A stretch of DNA of 32,383 bases from Nocardioides sp. (GTDB lineage Bacteria > Actinomycetota > Actinomycetes > Propionibacteriales > Nocardioidaceae). The notes beneath the pieces were generated by a model. It was not told the DNA's origin, searched no databases, and saw only the letters and a program-made list of their open reading frames with translations. The stretch covers positions 1 through 32,383 of the forward strand of contig NZ_JAURVJ010000152.1 in the NCBI RefSeq assembly GCF_030655615.1. Direction: 5' to 3'. Each line of letters begins with the position of its first letter. The stretch's first letter is position 1. Made by a program: the position numbers and the translations under genes. Below are positions 16,210-25,337 of this stretch, piece after piece.

Positions 16210-16780
16210 GCAGCGCGTCGGTGGTGAGGCGGCCGACGAGGTCGGCCAGGTCGCCCGCCGACACGGAGCCGTAGACGAGCACCGTCTGGCTGCCGACCTC
16301 GGCGCTGTAGGCGTGGTCGCCGTCCTCGTCGCTCCAGCCGTCCCAGCGGTCGGCGACCGAGCCGGCGGCGTCCCCGGTGAGCGGGTCCTCCTCGGCGGCG
16401 TCCTCCACGCCCGACTCCTCGAGCAGGTCCTCGACGTCCTCGTCGACCTGGCGCAGGCCGACGAAGTCCTTGTCGTCGGTGAAGAAGTTGATCTCGAGCC
16501 GCTGGTCCTGGCCCGGCTTGAAGCGCACCTCGGTCGAGCGCCACCCGTCGGGCAGGTCGGCCGGATAGACGACGTCGTCGAGCCCGTTGACCTGCAGGTC
16601 GAGCACCTGGGCGCGGTAGTCGACGTCGGGGATCGGCTGCACCGGCGGGTCGCTGAAGATGCTGCGATAGACGACGAACCCCACCACGACCAGGACGATC
16701 ACGATCATCGCGCCGATCAGGCCCTCGAAGGAGCGGTTGTAGCGCCCGGCCTGTCCGGACGGCCCACCCTGCTCACTCAC
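16178..16780 (-). CDS. DUF4245-type membrane-anchored protein
   Basis: A 200-residue protein with a cytoplasmic N-terminus, one membrane helix at about 22-42 (IGAMIVIVLVVVGFVVYRSIF) and an extracytoplasmic domain. The outer part has the features of DUF4245, including VVYPADLPDGWRSTEVRF and WDGWSDEDGDHAYSAEVGSQTVLVYGS. The family's function is unknown, but it commonly lies beside xseA/xseB and glpX in actinobacteria, as here. It ends in a Ser/Pro tail that overlaps xseB by 32 bp on the other strand. The GTG start has the same 17-nt start region as truA. Confidence 0.88.
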   Translation of the reverse strand: MSEQGGPSGQAGRYNRSFEGLIGAMIVIVLVVVGFVVYRSIFSDPPVQPIPDVDYRAQVLDLQVNGLDDVVYPADLPDGWRSTEVRFKPGQDQRLEINFFTDDKDFVGLRQVDEDVEDLLEESGVEDAAEEDPLTGDAAGSVADRWDGWSDEDGDHAYSAEVGSQTVLVYGSVSAGDLADLVGRLTTDALPSPSASSSPS

Positions 16781-16794
16781 CCCGCCATCCTCCC
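16778..16794 (-). promoter_or_regulatory. Start region GGGAGGATGGCGGG-GTG of the DUF4245 gene
   Basis: Identical over 17 nt, in identical register to the start codon, with the truA start region at 11431-11447. It provides GGGAGG as ribosome site. Confidence 0.5.
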
Positions 16795-16830
16795 AGGCGG
16801 CACCCCGCGGCCCGACACCCCCGTGGTGGG

Positions 16831-16836
16831 TAGGTT
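16831..16836 (+). promoter_or_regulatory. -10 box TAGGTT, leaderless start
   Basis: TAGGTT lies 6 nt before the GTG at 16843, within the 62-bp gap to the divergent DUF4245 gene. Confidence 0.55.
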
Positions 16837-16842
16837 CGTCCG

Positions 16843-18078
16843 GTGCCGGTGGTCGATCTCCTCGCGGTCGCGGCGCTGGTGGCGCTGCTGGTCGTGGCCT
16901 ACCGCCACCCGCGCCGCCGGGTCGAGGCGCTGGTCTCGGTCGGCGCGACCCTCGTCGTGGTCGCCACGGGCCTGGTCGGTCTCGACCACGCGCGCGAGAC
17001 GGTGCTCGAGCTGGCGCCCGTGGTCGGGTTCCTGGTCGCGATCCTCGTCGTGGCGCAGGTCTGCGACCGGGCCGGGCTGTTCCAGGCGGGGGGCGGGCTG
17101 CTCCGCGGGGGCAGCGCGGTCCGGCTGCTCACGGTCGCCTTCCTGCTGGCGGCGGCCGTCACGGCGGTGCTCAGCCTCGACGCCACCGTCGTGCTGCTGA
17201 CGCCCGTGGTCGTCGCGGCGGCCGCCGGGTCCGGTGTACCGGGTCGGCCGGCGGCCTACGCCTGCCTGCGGATGGCCAACTCCGCGTCGCTGCTGCTGCC
17301 GGTCTCCAACCTCACCAACCTCCTCGCACTGCCGTCGCTCGGGCTGACCTTCGCCGGGTTCGCGGCCACGATGGCGCCGGTCCTGGTCGTGGTGCTCGTC
17401 GTGGAGTACGCCGGGCTCCGCCTGCTCTTCCGCCGCGACCTGACCGTCACCGCACGCCCCGACCCGACGCCGGCCGTGCCGCTGCCGGTCGTGCCGACCG
17501 TCGTCGTCGGGCTGATGCTGGCCGGCTTCGCGGTCACCTCCCCGCTCGACGTCGACCCGGTCTGGGTCGCCGCCGCGGCGGCCGTCGTGCTGGTCGTCTG
17601 GGCGCGGCACCGGGGCCTGCTGGGGCTCGGCGACGCCGTCGCCGCCGCCCATCCCGAGTTCGCCCTCCTCGTGCTGGCGCTCGGGGTCGTGGTCGCGGCC
17701 CTCTCCGACGGGTTCCTCGGCGATGCCGTCGCCGACGTGGTGCCCGACGGGACGTCGTACGCCGCCCTGCTCGGGATCGCGCTCCTCGCGACCGTCCTCG
17801 CCAACGCGCTGACCAACCTCTCGGCGACCCTGCTGCTCGTCCCCCTGGTCGCGCCGCTCGGCGACGTGGCGGTGCTCGCCGCCCTGGTCGGGCTCAACGT
17901 GGGCTCCGGGCTGACGCTGTCGGGGTCGCTGGCCAACCTGTTGTGGCGTCGTACGCTCCGGGCCGACGGGCAGTCCGACGCCCGCACCACGTCGCTAGTC
18001 GAGTTCCACCGGGTCTCGCTGCTGCTGACCCCGGTGAGCCTGGTCGCGGCCGTGACCGTGCTCCACCTCGTGGCGTGA
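16843..18078 (+). CDS. SLC13/ArsB-like ion transporter
   Basis: A 411-residue polytopic membrane protein with about ten to twelve hydrophobic segments. It resembles the ArsB/NhaD/SLC13 ion-transporter superfamily. Two re-entrant-type motifs, SLDATVVLLTPVVV (about 108-121) and the matching ALTNLSATLLLVPLVAPL in the second half, show the inverted internal repeat of that fold. NSASLLLPVSNLTNLLAL resembles the substrate-binding loop of arsenite/anion permeases. The transported ion is not clear: no ArsR or other resistance gene is nearby, so arsenite export is only one option. It has its own leaderless promoter and is followed 36 bp later by glpX. Confidence 0.82.
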   Translation: MPVVDLLAVAALVALLVVAYRHPRRRVEALVSVGATLVVVATGLVGLDHARETVLELAPVVGFLVAILVVAQVCDRAGLFQAGGGLLRGGSAVRLLTVAFLLAAAVTAVLSLDATVVLLTPVVVAAAAGSGVPGRPAAYACLRMANSASLLLPVSNLTNLLALPSLGLTFAGFAATMAPVLVVVLVVEYAGLRLLFRRDLTVTARPDPTPAVPLPVVPTVVVGLMLAGFAVTSPLDVDPVWVAAAAAVVLVVWARHRGLLGLGDAVAAAHPEFALLVLALGVVVAALSDGFLGDAVADVVPDGTSYAALLGIALLATVLANALTNLSATLLLVPLVAPLGDVAVLAALVGLNVGSGLTLSGSLANLLWRRTLRADGQSDARTTSLVEFHRVSLLLTPVSLVAAVTVLHLVA

Positions 18079-18101
18079 ACCGGCGCCCGTCCGGCGGCGG
18101 A

Positions 18102-18107
18102 TAACAT
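18102..18107 (+). promoter_or_regulatory. -10 box TAACAT, leaderless start
   Basis: TAACAT lies 7 nt before the ATG at 18115. It is one of the closest matches to the consensus in the window, suggesting steady expression of glpX. Confidence 0.6.
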
Positions 18108-18114
18108 CCGGCCT

Positions 18115-19149
18115 ATGAGCCCGAGCGCCGTACCCCCGCAGTTCGAAGTCGCCCCCACCTCCCCCGACCGCAACCTCGCCCTCGAGCTGGTCCGGGTGAC
18201 CGAGGCCGCCGCCATGGCCGCCGGCCGCTGGGTCGGCCGCGGCGACAAGAACGGCGCCGACGGCGTCGCGGTCAACGCGATGCGCATCATGATCTCGACC
18301 ATCCAGATGCGCGGCACCGTGGTCATCGGCGAGGGCGAGAAGGACAACGCCCCGATGCTCTACAACGGCGAGGAGGTCGGCGACGGCACCGGCCCCGAGT
18401 GCGACGTCGCGGTCGACCCGATCGACGGCACCACGCTGACCGCCAAGGGTATGACCAACGCCGTGTCGGTGCTCGCCGTCGCCCCGCGCGGCTCGATGTA
18501 CGACCCCTCGGCCGTCTTCTACATGGAGAAGCTCGTCACCGGCCCCGAGGCCGCCGACGTCGTCGACCTGCGGTTCCCGGTCGCCGAGAACATCCACCAG
18601 GTCGCCAAGGCCAAGGGCTCCAAGCCCTCCGACCTCACCGTCATGCTGCTCGACCGGCCGCGCCACCAGGGCATCGCCGAGGAGATCCGGGCGACCGGCG
18701 CGATGATCAAGTTCATCACCGACGGCGACGTCGCCGGGGCCATCGTGGCCGCCCGTGCCGACACCGGCATCGACCTGCTGCTCGGCACCGGCGGCACCCC
18801 CGAGGGCATCATCGCGGCCTGCGCGCTCAAGTGCACCGGCGGCGTCATCCAGGGCCGCCTGGTCCCCCAGGACGAGGCCGAGCACGAGAAGGCCGCCGCC
18901 GCGGGCCTCGAGATCGGCCCCGACGCCGTCCTCTCCACCGACGACCTCGTCACCGGCGACGACTGCTTCTTCGTCGCCACCGGCATCACCGACGGCGACC
19001 TGGTCCGAGGCGTCCGCTATCGCGCCGGCGGCGCCACCACCCACTCCCTCGTCATGCGCTCGCGCTCCGGCACCATCCGCTCCATCACCTCCGAGCACCG
19101 CCTCGAGAAGCTCCGCCCCTTCGCCGCGATCGACTTTGGCGGGTCCTGA
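18115..19149 (+). CDS. glpX: Class II fructose-1,6-bisphosphatase
   Basis: A 344-residue enzyme that removes the 1-phosphate from fructose 1,6-bisphosphate in gluconeogenesis. Class II signatures are all present: [17 protein letters not shown], the metal-binding [18 protein letters not shown], and [16 protein letters not shown] with the DPIDGTT metal/phosphate motif. The C-terminal half has [22 protein letters not shown]. In actinobacteria this is usually the only FBPase and is required for growth on non-sugar carbon sources. It lies in the neighbourhood xseA-xseB-DUF4245-glpX-fumarase. It ends at a large convergent hairpin element. Confidence 0.97.
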   Translation: MSPSAVPPQFEVAPTSPDRNLALELVRVTEAAAMAAGRWVGRGDKNGADGVAVNAMRIMISTIQMRGTVVIGEGEKDNAPMLYNGEEVGDGTGPECDVAVDPIDGTTLTAKGMTNAVSVLAVAPRGSMYDPSAVFYMEKLVTGPEAADVVDLRFPVAENIHQVAKAKGSKPSDLTVMLLDRPRHQGIAEEIRATGAMIKFITDGDVAGAIVAARADTGIDLLLGTGGTPEGIIAACALKCTGGVIQGRLVPQDEAEHEKAAAAGLEIGPDAVLSTDDLVTGDDCFFVATGITDGDLVRGVRYRAGGATTHSLVMRSRSGTIRSITSEHRLEKLRPFAAIDFGGS

Positions 19150-19158
19150 CCCCTCGAC

Positions 19159-19268
19159 GTACGCCGAGTCGGCGCAGAGTTGAAGTCAGATCAGCGCGAG
19201 TCGGCGCAGAGACTCAGCAGCAGAGCCGACTCGCGCTCTTCTGACTCGTCATGTACGCCGAGTCGGCG
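19159..19268. repeat. Composite convergent element: hairpin flanked by 16-bp direct repeats
   Basis: GTACGCCGAGTCGGCG occurs at 19159-19174 and again at 19253-19268. Each copy contains the odd palindrome CGCCGA-G-TCGGCG. Between them lies a hairpin with 22-nt arms, and GAGTCGGCGCAGAG appears twice (19166 and 19198). The element fills the gap between the convergent ends of glpX and the lipase-like gene. Confidence 0.8.
19184..19246. terminator. Convergent terminator hairpin
   Basis: Arms at 19184-19205 and 19225-19246 match at 20 of 22 positions (inner part GCGCGAGTCGGC) around a 19-nt loop. Its position between two convergent gene ends suggests termination from both sides. There is no T-run. 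Confidence 0.65.
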
Positions 19269-19270
19269 GG

Positions 19271-20098
19271 TCATGCGATGCGGAGGCCCTCCTGGTGGGA
19301 GTCCATCTGGCGGTGGAGGGCGGCGGAGACGTGGTCGATGACGCGGGGGTCGAGGGCCATGCCGCAGTGGGAGGCGGTGACCTCGACGGGGACGGCGATC
19401 GGGTCGACGCAGGCGCGCCAGTCGACGATGCCGTCGCGCTTGGAGTAGAGCGCGGTGAAGCCGACCGACGCCGAGAGCGGTGAGCGACTCTCGTCGAAGC
19501 TCTGCCGGGCGCAGGAGCCCGCGACGCACTCCTCCGACATCAGCCCGGGCACGCCGGCCTTGCTGAGCCGGACCAGGGTGTCGACGCCCCACGACAGGGC
19601 GACGTGGTGGGCGGCCGGGGCGAGCATCGGGCTGCCCATGGTGACGATGCCGGCGACCAGGTCGGGCCGGCGTACGGCGACCCCGCGGGCGATCATGCCG
19701 CCGAGGCTGTGGCCGACGATCTGGACCCGGGTGCCGCGGCGCAGCGCGATCGCCTCGAGCCGCGACTCGAGCTGGGCGGCCGCGTTGAGCGTGCAGCCGA
19801 CGTTGGCGTGGATGTGAGAGCGGTAGGTGCGGAAGCCGCGACCGCGCAGGGCACGTGCCATCAGCGACAGGGTGCCGTCGCCGGCCATGAAGCCCGGCAC
19901 CAGGATGACCGGCTCGACGGCCCGCTCGACCGACCGGCCCGAGTAGGGACGAGCCCGGCGTGAGCGCCGCTCCTCGGCGGCTCGGGCGGCGTAGCGGCCG
20001 GCCTCGGTGACGACGCTGGTCTCGTGCAGCACGGCGGCCATGGAGGGCCGGCGGAAGCCCTCCGGGAGGAGGAAGGAGGCCAGCGGGCTGTCACTCAT
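19271..20098 (-). CDS. Lipase-like alpha/beta hydrolase
   Basis: A 275-residue alpha/beta hydrolase resembling triacylglycerol lipases/PGAP1-type esterases. The oxyanion region VILVPGFMAGDG, the nucleophile elbow IVGHSLGGMIARG and a late His in TASHCGMALDP form the expected catalytic layout; the Asp is probably in KRDGIVDW. No signal peptide is visible, so it appears cytoplasmic or exported by another route. Two cysteines in EECVAGSCARQ could pair. It is divergent from a second hydrolase gene across 75 bp. TAACGT 7 nt upstream supports the ATG at 20098. The natural ester substrate is unknown. Confidence 0.88.
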   Translation of the reverse strand: MSDSPLASFLLPEGFRRPSMAAVLHETSVVTEAGRYAARAAEERRSRRARPYSGRSVERAVEPVILVPGFMAGDGTLSLMARALRGRGFRTYRSHIHANVGCTLNAAAQLESRLEAIALRRGTRVQIVGHSLGGMIARGVAVRRPDLVAGIVTMGSPMLAPAAHHVALSWGVDTLVRLSKAGVPGLMSEECVAGSCARQSFDESRSPLSASVGFTALYSKRDGIVDWRACVDPIAVPVEVTASHCGMALDPRVIDHVSAALHRQMDSHQEGLRIA

Positions 20099-20105
20099 GT
20101 GACGC

Positions 20106-20111
20106 ACGTTA
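20106..20111 (-). promoter_or_regulatory. -10 box TAACGT (minus strand), leaderless start
   Basis: Reading on the minus strand, TAACGT lies 7 nt before the ATG at 20098. Confidence 0.55.
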
Positions 20112-20173
20112 CGACCTCGACTCGTCTGTTCGGGGGAGATCCCAGCAGGTAAGAGGCCTGATTGAATGAAGGG

Positions 20174-21094
20174 GTGCCGACCCGATCCGAGCCCGTGACG
20201 TCCTCCGACGAGCTGTTCGCGCCCGTCTCCGCCGACGTCGAGCTGTGCTACCAGACCTTCGGCAGCTGCGAGGACGAGCCGCTGCTCCTGGTGATGGGCC
20301 TCGGCGCGCCGATGACGTGGTGGGACCTCGAGCTGTGCGAGATGCTGGCGCGCCAGGGGTTCTACGTCGTCCGCTTCGACAACCGTGACGCCGGCCGGTC
20401 CAGCCGCGGCCAGGGCCGGGTGACGCGTCGGATGCTGGTGCGCGCGTTCACCGGCCTGCCGGTGCGGGCGCCGTACTCCCTCGACGACATGGCGCGCGAC
20501 GCCTTCGGCCTGCTCGACCACCTCGGCCTCGAGTCGGCGCACGTCGCCGGCGTGTCGATGGGCGGGATGATCGCGCAGTCGATGGCCCTGCAGGAGCCCG
20601 GCCGGGTCCGCTCGCTGGCGAGCATCATGTCGACGACCGGTCGCCGCACCGTCGGCTGGCAGCACCCCGTGCTGTTCCGCAACCTGCTCTCCAGCAGCCC
20701 CGGGCGCGACGGCTACATCCGCTCCAGCGTCGCGACCTGGAGGATGATCGGCTCGCCGGGCTATCCCAAGACCCAGGACGACATCGAGCAGCGCGCGGCC
20801 GAGACCTACGACCGCGGCGTGTCGCTGGCGGGGCTGACCCGTCAGATGGCGGCGATCGTCAGCACCACGGACCGTACGCCGCGGCTGCGCGGGCTCCAGG
20901 TGCCCACCGTCGTGGTGCACGGGCTCGCCGACAAGATGGTCCATGTCTCCGGCGGCCGCGCGACCGCATCGGCCGTCCCGGGCGCCGACCTGCTGCTCGT
21001 CGACGGCATGGGCCACGACCTGCCGCCCCAGCTCTTCGAGACGTTCGTGCAGGCGATCACGGCCAACACGCGCCGCGCCCTCCCCCGAGCCTGA
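20174..21094 (+). CDS. Alpha/beta hydrolase
   Basis: A 306-residue alpha/beta hydrolase. Clear blocks are LLVMGLGAPMTWWD (oxyanion region), VVRFDNRDAGRSSRG, the nucleophile elbow VAGVSMGGMIAQSMAL, the acid in VVHGLADKMV and the base in VDGMGHDLP. The pattern is that of soluble esterases and haloperoxidase-like hydrolases; the substrate is unknown. The GTG at 20174 is preferred to a TTG at 20162, because TTGAAT lies 6 nt before it and nothing conserved lies between. The stop codon is the first of four in-frame TGAs created by a GCCTGA hexamer repeat; a frameshift there would add an acidic EPEP tail. Confidence 0.9.
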   Translation: MPTRSEPVTSSDELFAPVSADVELCYQTFGSCEDEPLLLVMGLGAPMTWWDLELCEMLARQGFYVVRFDNRDAGRSSRGQGRVTRRMLVRAFTGLPVRAPYSLDDMARDAFGLLDHLGLESAHVAGVSMGGMIAQSMALQEPGRVRSLASIMSTTGRRTVGWQHPVLFRNLLSSSPGRDGYIRSSVATWRMIGSPGYPKTQDDIEQRAAETYDRGVSLAGLTRQMAAIVSTTDRTPRLRGLQVPTVVVHGLADKMVHVSGGRATASAVPGADLLLVDGMGHDLPPQLFETFVQAITANTRRALPRA

Positions 21095-21112
21095 GCCTGA
21101 GCCTGAGCCTGA
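21087..21112. repeat. Hexamer repeat GAGCCT at a stop codon
   Basis: Four complete copies plus a partial fifth. The repeat gives TGA at 21092, 21098, 21104 and 21110, all in the frame of the hydrolase gene. Confidence 0.9.
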
Positions 21113-21119
21113 GAAGGAC

Positions 21120-21151
21120 GCTGACCCGTCGTAGATCTACGACGGGTCAGC
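21120..21151. terminator. Perfect 32-bp palindrome, convergent terminator
   Basis: A perfect self-complementary sequence starting GCTGACCCGTCGTAGA, placed between the ends of the hydrolase and the sugar ATPase genes. The outer 11 bp of each arm equal the hairpin arms at 105-136 and 354-385. With no loop, it would form a hairpin only by opening the central pairs; it could also bind a dimeric protein. Confidence 0.7.
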
Positions 21152-21158
21152 GCTCCCG

Positions 21159-22241
<1,083 letters not shown>

Positions 22242-22259
22242 GTTGTGTTGCTCCCTCCA

Positions 22260-22277
22260 CCGGCAGGTACGTGCCGG
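22260..22277. other. Small hairpin in the ATPase gene leader
   Basis: CCGGCA and TGCCGG pair around GGTACG, 18-36 nt before the ATG of the ATPase gene and just upstream of its ribosome site. A second short inverted repeat (GTGAC, 22293-22297, with GTCAC, 22302-22306) lies further out. A role in message stability or operator binding is possible. Confidence 0.4.
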
Positions 22278-22324
22278 ACGATCCGTTGTGAAGTGACCCC
22301 AGTCACACTAGCCCTGCGCGCGGC

Positions 22325-23236
22325 TCACGTAAACGTTTGCAGGCCGCGATCGTCCGGCCGCCAGCCGACCCGGACCGGGTCGGTCACCCCGCCGACGAAG
22401 CGGCCGTCGGCCCCGGTGTGGCGGAAGGCCAGCAGCGCCGGCCCGTCGGGGCCGGGGACGACGTCGCCGACGTAGAGCTCCTCCCCCACCAGGCGTACGG
22501 CGGACGCGACGTCGACCGGCCGGCCGGGACCCTCGAGGGGGACCGACCACACCCCGCCGTCGCCGGGCGCTGCCCCGGGCATCTCCGTGCCCAGGCACGA
22601 GAAGAGGAGCGCGCCGCGACCGTCGACCTCGACGACGCGGACCACCTCGAGCTGGTCGAAGCGACCGGTCGCGGCGCTCAGCGGCGGCCCGACGTCCCAG
22701 CTCACGAGGTCGGACGACGTCGCGTGCCCGACCACGCCGCCGCCCCTCCCGACCCCGGTCTTGGCCGTGACCAGCATGTGCCAGAGCCCGTCGTCGCCGC
22801 GCACCACGCAGGGGTCGCGCCAGTGCACCTCGTCGTCGAGGCGGTAGAACCGCGGGTCGGCCTCGAGCACCAGGTCGGTGCGCGTCCAGGTGACGAGGTC
22901 GTCGGACCACGAGGAGCCGATCCGCTGCACCGCCGGCCCGGTCGCGCGCGTGATGCCGGAGGTGAACATCCACCAGCGGCCGTCGTCGGCGCGCGCGACG
23001 CTGCCCGTCCAGCAGGCCAGGTCGTCGAAGGCCGGCGGCGGCTGGGGCGCCAGCGCGTCGGTGAGCCGGGTCCACGTCACCAGGTCGGTCGACACCGCGT
23101 GGCCGACCGCCGCGTGCTCGTGGCGCCGGTCGGGGTCGCCGAGCGAGCGCGGCGCGTGCAGGAAGAACAGGTGGGTGCGCTCCCCCTCGCGACAGGTCCA
23201 GAAGTCCCAGACCCAGTCGTCCGGCAGGTCAAGCAT
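22325..23236 (-). CDS. GH32/GH43-like glycoside hydrolase
   Basis: A 303-residue five-bladed-propeller hydrolase related to GH32/GH43/GH68 (beta-fructosidase and arabinanase fold). The acidic triad can be placed at DWVWDFW (nucleophile), HWRDPCVV (the conserved RDP) and FDQLEVV (general acid). Blade repeats such as STDLVTWTRLTDAL and SSDLVSWDVGPPL are typical. It lacks the C-terminal beta-sandwich of full GH32 enzymes and a signal peptide, so it acts inside the cell on imported sugar. The ATG at 23236 overlaps the GH36 gene by 8 bp. Sucrose cleavage after galactose removal is an attractive inference. The canonical WMNDPNG and EC forms are not present, so a different beta-linked substrate is possible. 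Confidence 0.8.
   Translation of the reverse strand: MLDLPDDWVWDFWTCREGERTHLFFLHAPRSLGDPDRRHEHAAVGHAVSTDLVTWTRLTDALAPQPPPAFDDLACWTGSVARADDGRWWMFTSGITRATGPAVQRIGSSWSDDLVTWTRTDLVLEADPRFYRLDDEVHWRDPCVVRGDDGLWHMLVTAKTGVGRGGGVVGHATSSDLVSWDVGPPLSAATGRFDQLEVVRVVEVDGRGALLFSCLGTEMPGAAPGDGGVWSVPLEGPGRPVDVASAVRLVGEELYVGDVVPGPDGPALLAFRHTGADGRFVGGVTDPVRVGWRPDDRGLQTFT
22329..22340. promoter_or_regulatory. LacI-type operator, imperfect copy
   Basis: GTAAACGTTTGC shares the core AAACGTTT with the perfect operator at 28959-28972 and differs at one arm position. It overlaps the last codons of the GH32/43-like gene and lies 88 bp before the ATPase start, close to the distance seen at the binding-protein gene (102 bp). 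Confidence 0.6.
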
Positions 23237-25337
23237 CCGCGACCACGTGCAGCACGCGCGCCGTCTCGGGCAGCAGCACCGGCAGGCGTACGCCGAGCGC
23301 ACCGAGCGCCGACCCGGCGGCGACGTGCCCGTGCCCGTCGAGCCAGCTCGCCCCGATGTGGCCCTTGGCCTGGTGGCCCGCCGGGGTCACGTCGCGCACG
23401 GCGTAGCGCCGCGAAGGGTCGAGCCCGGGCAGGGTCACCGGGGTGGGGCCCTGGGTGAGGGTCGAGTCGACCAGCGCGACGACGTACCACGCCTCGGCGC
23501 GGTCGGGCGCGACGATCCCGGTGGTGACGACGGCGGGGTCGGGGTGGTCGCCACGGACCAGGCGCCCGGTGGCGAGCAGCGGCCGGAGCCGCTGGTGGAG
23601 CCGCACCCACTCCCCCAGCTCGGCGCGCTGGTCGGCATCGAGGCCGCGCACGTCCCACTCGATGCCGAGGTGGCCGAGCAGGGCCGTCGCGGCGCGGAAC
23701 CCCAGCGTGTGACGGCGTCCGGTGGTGTGGGCGACCGGGCCGCCGACGTGGGCGCCCAGCCGCTCGGGCGGGACGAGGAGCGAGGTCCACCGCTGGATGC
23801 GCTGGCGTTCGACGGCGTCGATGGTGTCGCTGGCCCAGACCCGGTCGGTGCGGGCGAGCACGCCGAGGTCGACGCGTCCGCCGCCGCTGGCGCAGGTCTC
23901 GATCTCGAGGTCGGGGCGGGTAGCACGGAGCTCGTCGAGCAGGGCGTAGAACGCCGTCGTCTGGCCGTGGACGGCCGCGCCCACGTCGACGAGGTCGCGG
24001 TTGTGGTCCCACTTGAGGAAAGCGATGGGGTAGGCGTCGAGCAGCGCCAGCAGGGCGTCGCGCACGTGGGCGTAGGCCGCGGGCACCCGCAGGTCGAGCA
24101 CCTGCTGGTGGCGCCACTCGTCGGGCAGGTCGGCGCGACCACGCAGCACCCAGTCGGGGTGGGCGCGCACGAGGTCGCTGTCGACGTTGACCATCTCGGG
24201 CTCGACCCAGAGCCCGAAGTCCATGCCCGCCTGGTGGACGTGGTCGACCAGCGGGTGCAGGCCCTGCGGCCAGACGGCGGGGTCGACGGTCCAGTCACCG
24301 AGGCCGGCCCGGTCGTCGCGCCGGCCCAGGAACCAGCCGTCGTCGAGCACGAACCGCTCGGCCCCCACCTCGGCCGCGGCGTCGGCGAGCGCGGTGAGCC
24401 CGGCGAGGTCGTGGTCGAAGTAGGTGGCTTCCCACGTGTTGACGAGCACCGGGCGCGGCCGGGTCAGCGGGCGGGTGCGCCGCAGCCAGGCGTGGAACCG
24501 GGCGCTGACGCCGTCGAGCCCGTCGGCGGCGTAGGACCCCACCAGCGCGGGCGAGGCGTAGGACGCCCCCGGCTCGAGGACGACCTCGCCGTCGGCGAGC
24601 AGCTCGCCGCCGCCGAGCAGGCACTCGCCCTCGGGCGTGCGCTCGGCGTAGGCCGCGTGGTCGCCGCTCCAGGCCACGTGGGTCGCCCAGACCTCGCCGT
24701 GACCGAACCCGAAGCCGGGCGTGCCGGCCGCGAGCAGGAGCGACGCGTCGTGACCGGTGCGACCGTGACGCCCCTCGCGCAGGTGGGTGCCGATCCGCCA
24801 CGGGCCGCGCTGCGGCGTCCGCTCGCGGGTCCAGCGGCCGGTGAGGTCGAGCAGCTCGGTCGCCCGCGCGGCCACGGGCAGCGCGTTGCGCACCTGGCCG
24901 AGCACCAGGGCGCCCGTCCCGACGTTGGTCACGGTCGTGCGCAGGAGGACGAGACCCTCGGGCGTGAGCCCGAGGTCGACGTCGACCGCCCAACCCGCCT
25001 CGTCGTCGGTCGACGAGACCCGGACGCCGACGGCCGGGTCGTCGTGGGGCGCCCACGTCCAGGACCGCAGCCGGGGAGCCACCGACGCCCCGCCCGGCCG
25101 CCAGCCGGTGAGCCCCGGCAGGCCCGTGAAGCCCGAGCCGGCCTCGCCGACGACGCCCCGCAGGCGCGGGGCGTCGAGGGCCGAGTGGGGGGTGGCAGGT
25201 GTGTGCAGGGCGAGCAGCGACTCGACGTCGTCGTCGGCGAGGTCGCCGAGCGCAGCACCCCAGTGCAGGAGGACTGGCACACCTGACGGGGAGGGCGCGA
25301 GCACGACGCTCACGCCCTCCCGGGTCAGGTGGGTCAT
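23229..25337 (-). CDS. Alpha-galactosidase, glycoside hydrolase family 36
   Basis: A 702-residue cytoplasmic retaining alpha-galactosidase that removes terminal alpha-galactose from raffinose, melibiose or stachyose. It has an N-terminal beta-sandwich, then a catalytic barrel with VLVNTWEATYFDHD, FVLDDGWFLGRRDD and WVEPEMVNVDSDL. The nucleophile is probably Asp444 in FLKWDHNRDL and the acid/base Asp504 in WASDTIDAVERQRIQ. The length matches bacterial GH36 enzymes. No signal peptide is present, consistent with hydrolysis after import. Its ATG overlaps the permease stop by 4 bp. The natural substrate range is inferred from the family. Confidence 0.95.
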   Translation of the reverse strand: MTHLTREGVSVVLAPSPSGVPVLLHWGAALGDLADDDVESLLALHTPATPHSALDAPRLRGVVGEAGSGFTGLPGLTGWRPGGASVAPRLRSWTWAPHDDPAVGVRVSSTDDEAGWAVDVDLGLTPEGLVLLRTTVTNVGTGALVLGQVRNALPVAARATELLDLTGRWTRERTPQRGPWRIGTHLREGRHGRTGHDASLLLAAGTPGFGFGHGEVWATHVAWSGDHAAYAERTPEGECLLGGGELLADGEVVLEPGASYASPALVGSYAADGLDGVSARFHAWLRRTRPLTRPRPVLVNTWEATYFDHDLAGLTALADAAAEVGAERFVLDDGWFLGRRDDRAGLGDWTVDPAVWPQGLHPLVDHVHQAGMDFGLWVEPEMVNVDSDLVRAHPDWVLRGRADLPDEWRHQQVLDLRVPAAYAHVRDALLALLDAYPIAFLKWDHNRDLVDVGAAVHGQTTAFYALLDELRATRPDLEIETCASGGGRVDLGVLARTDRVWASDTIDAVERQRIQRWTSLLVPPERLGAHVGGPVAHTTGRRHTLGFRAATALLGHLGIEWDVRGLDADQRAELGEWVRLHQRLRPLLATGRLVRGDHPDPAVVTTGIVAPDRAEAWYVVALVDSTLTQGPTPVTLPGLDPSRRYAVRDVTPAGHQAKGHIGASWLDGHGHVAAGSALGALGVRLPVLLPETARVLHVVADA

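Noticed and set aside
20162..20173. TTG at 20162 as start of the alpha/beta hydrolase
   Set aside because: The GTG at 20174 has a box at the standard distance, and the four extra residues are not conserved-looking; still not fully excluded.
22878..25286. Plus-strand frame of ~800 codons opposite the GH36 gene
   Set aside because: Its Val/Gly/Glu/Arg-rich composition without motifs is typical of a shadow; the GH36 reading has all family motifs.
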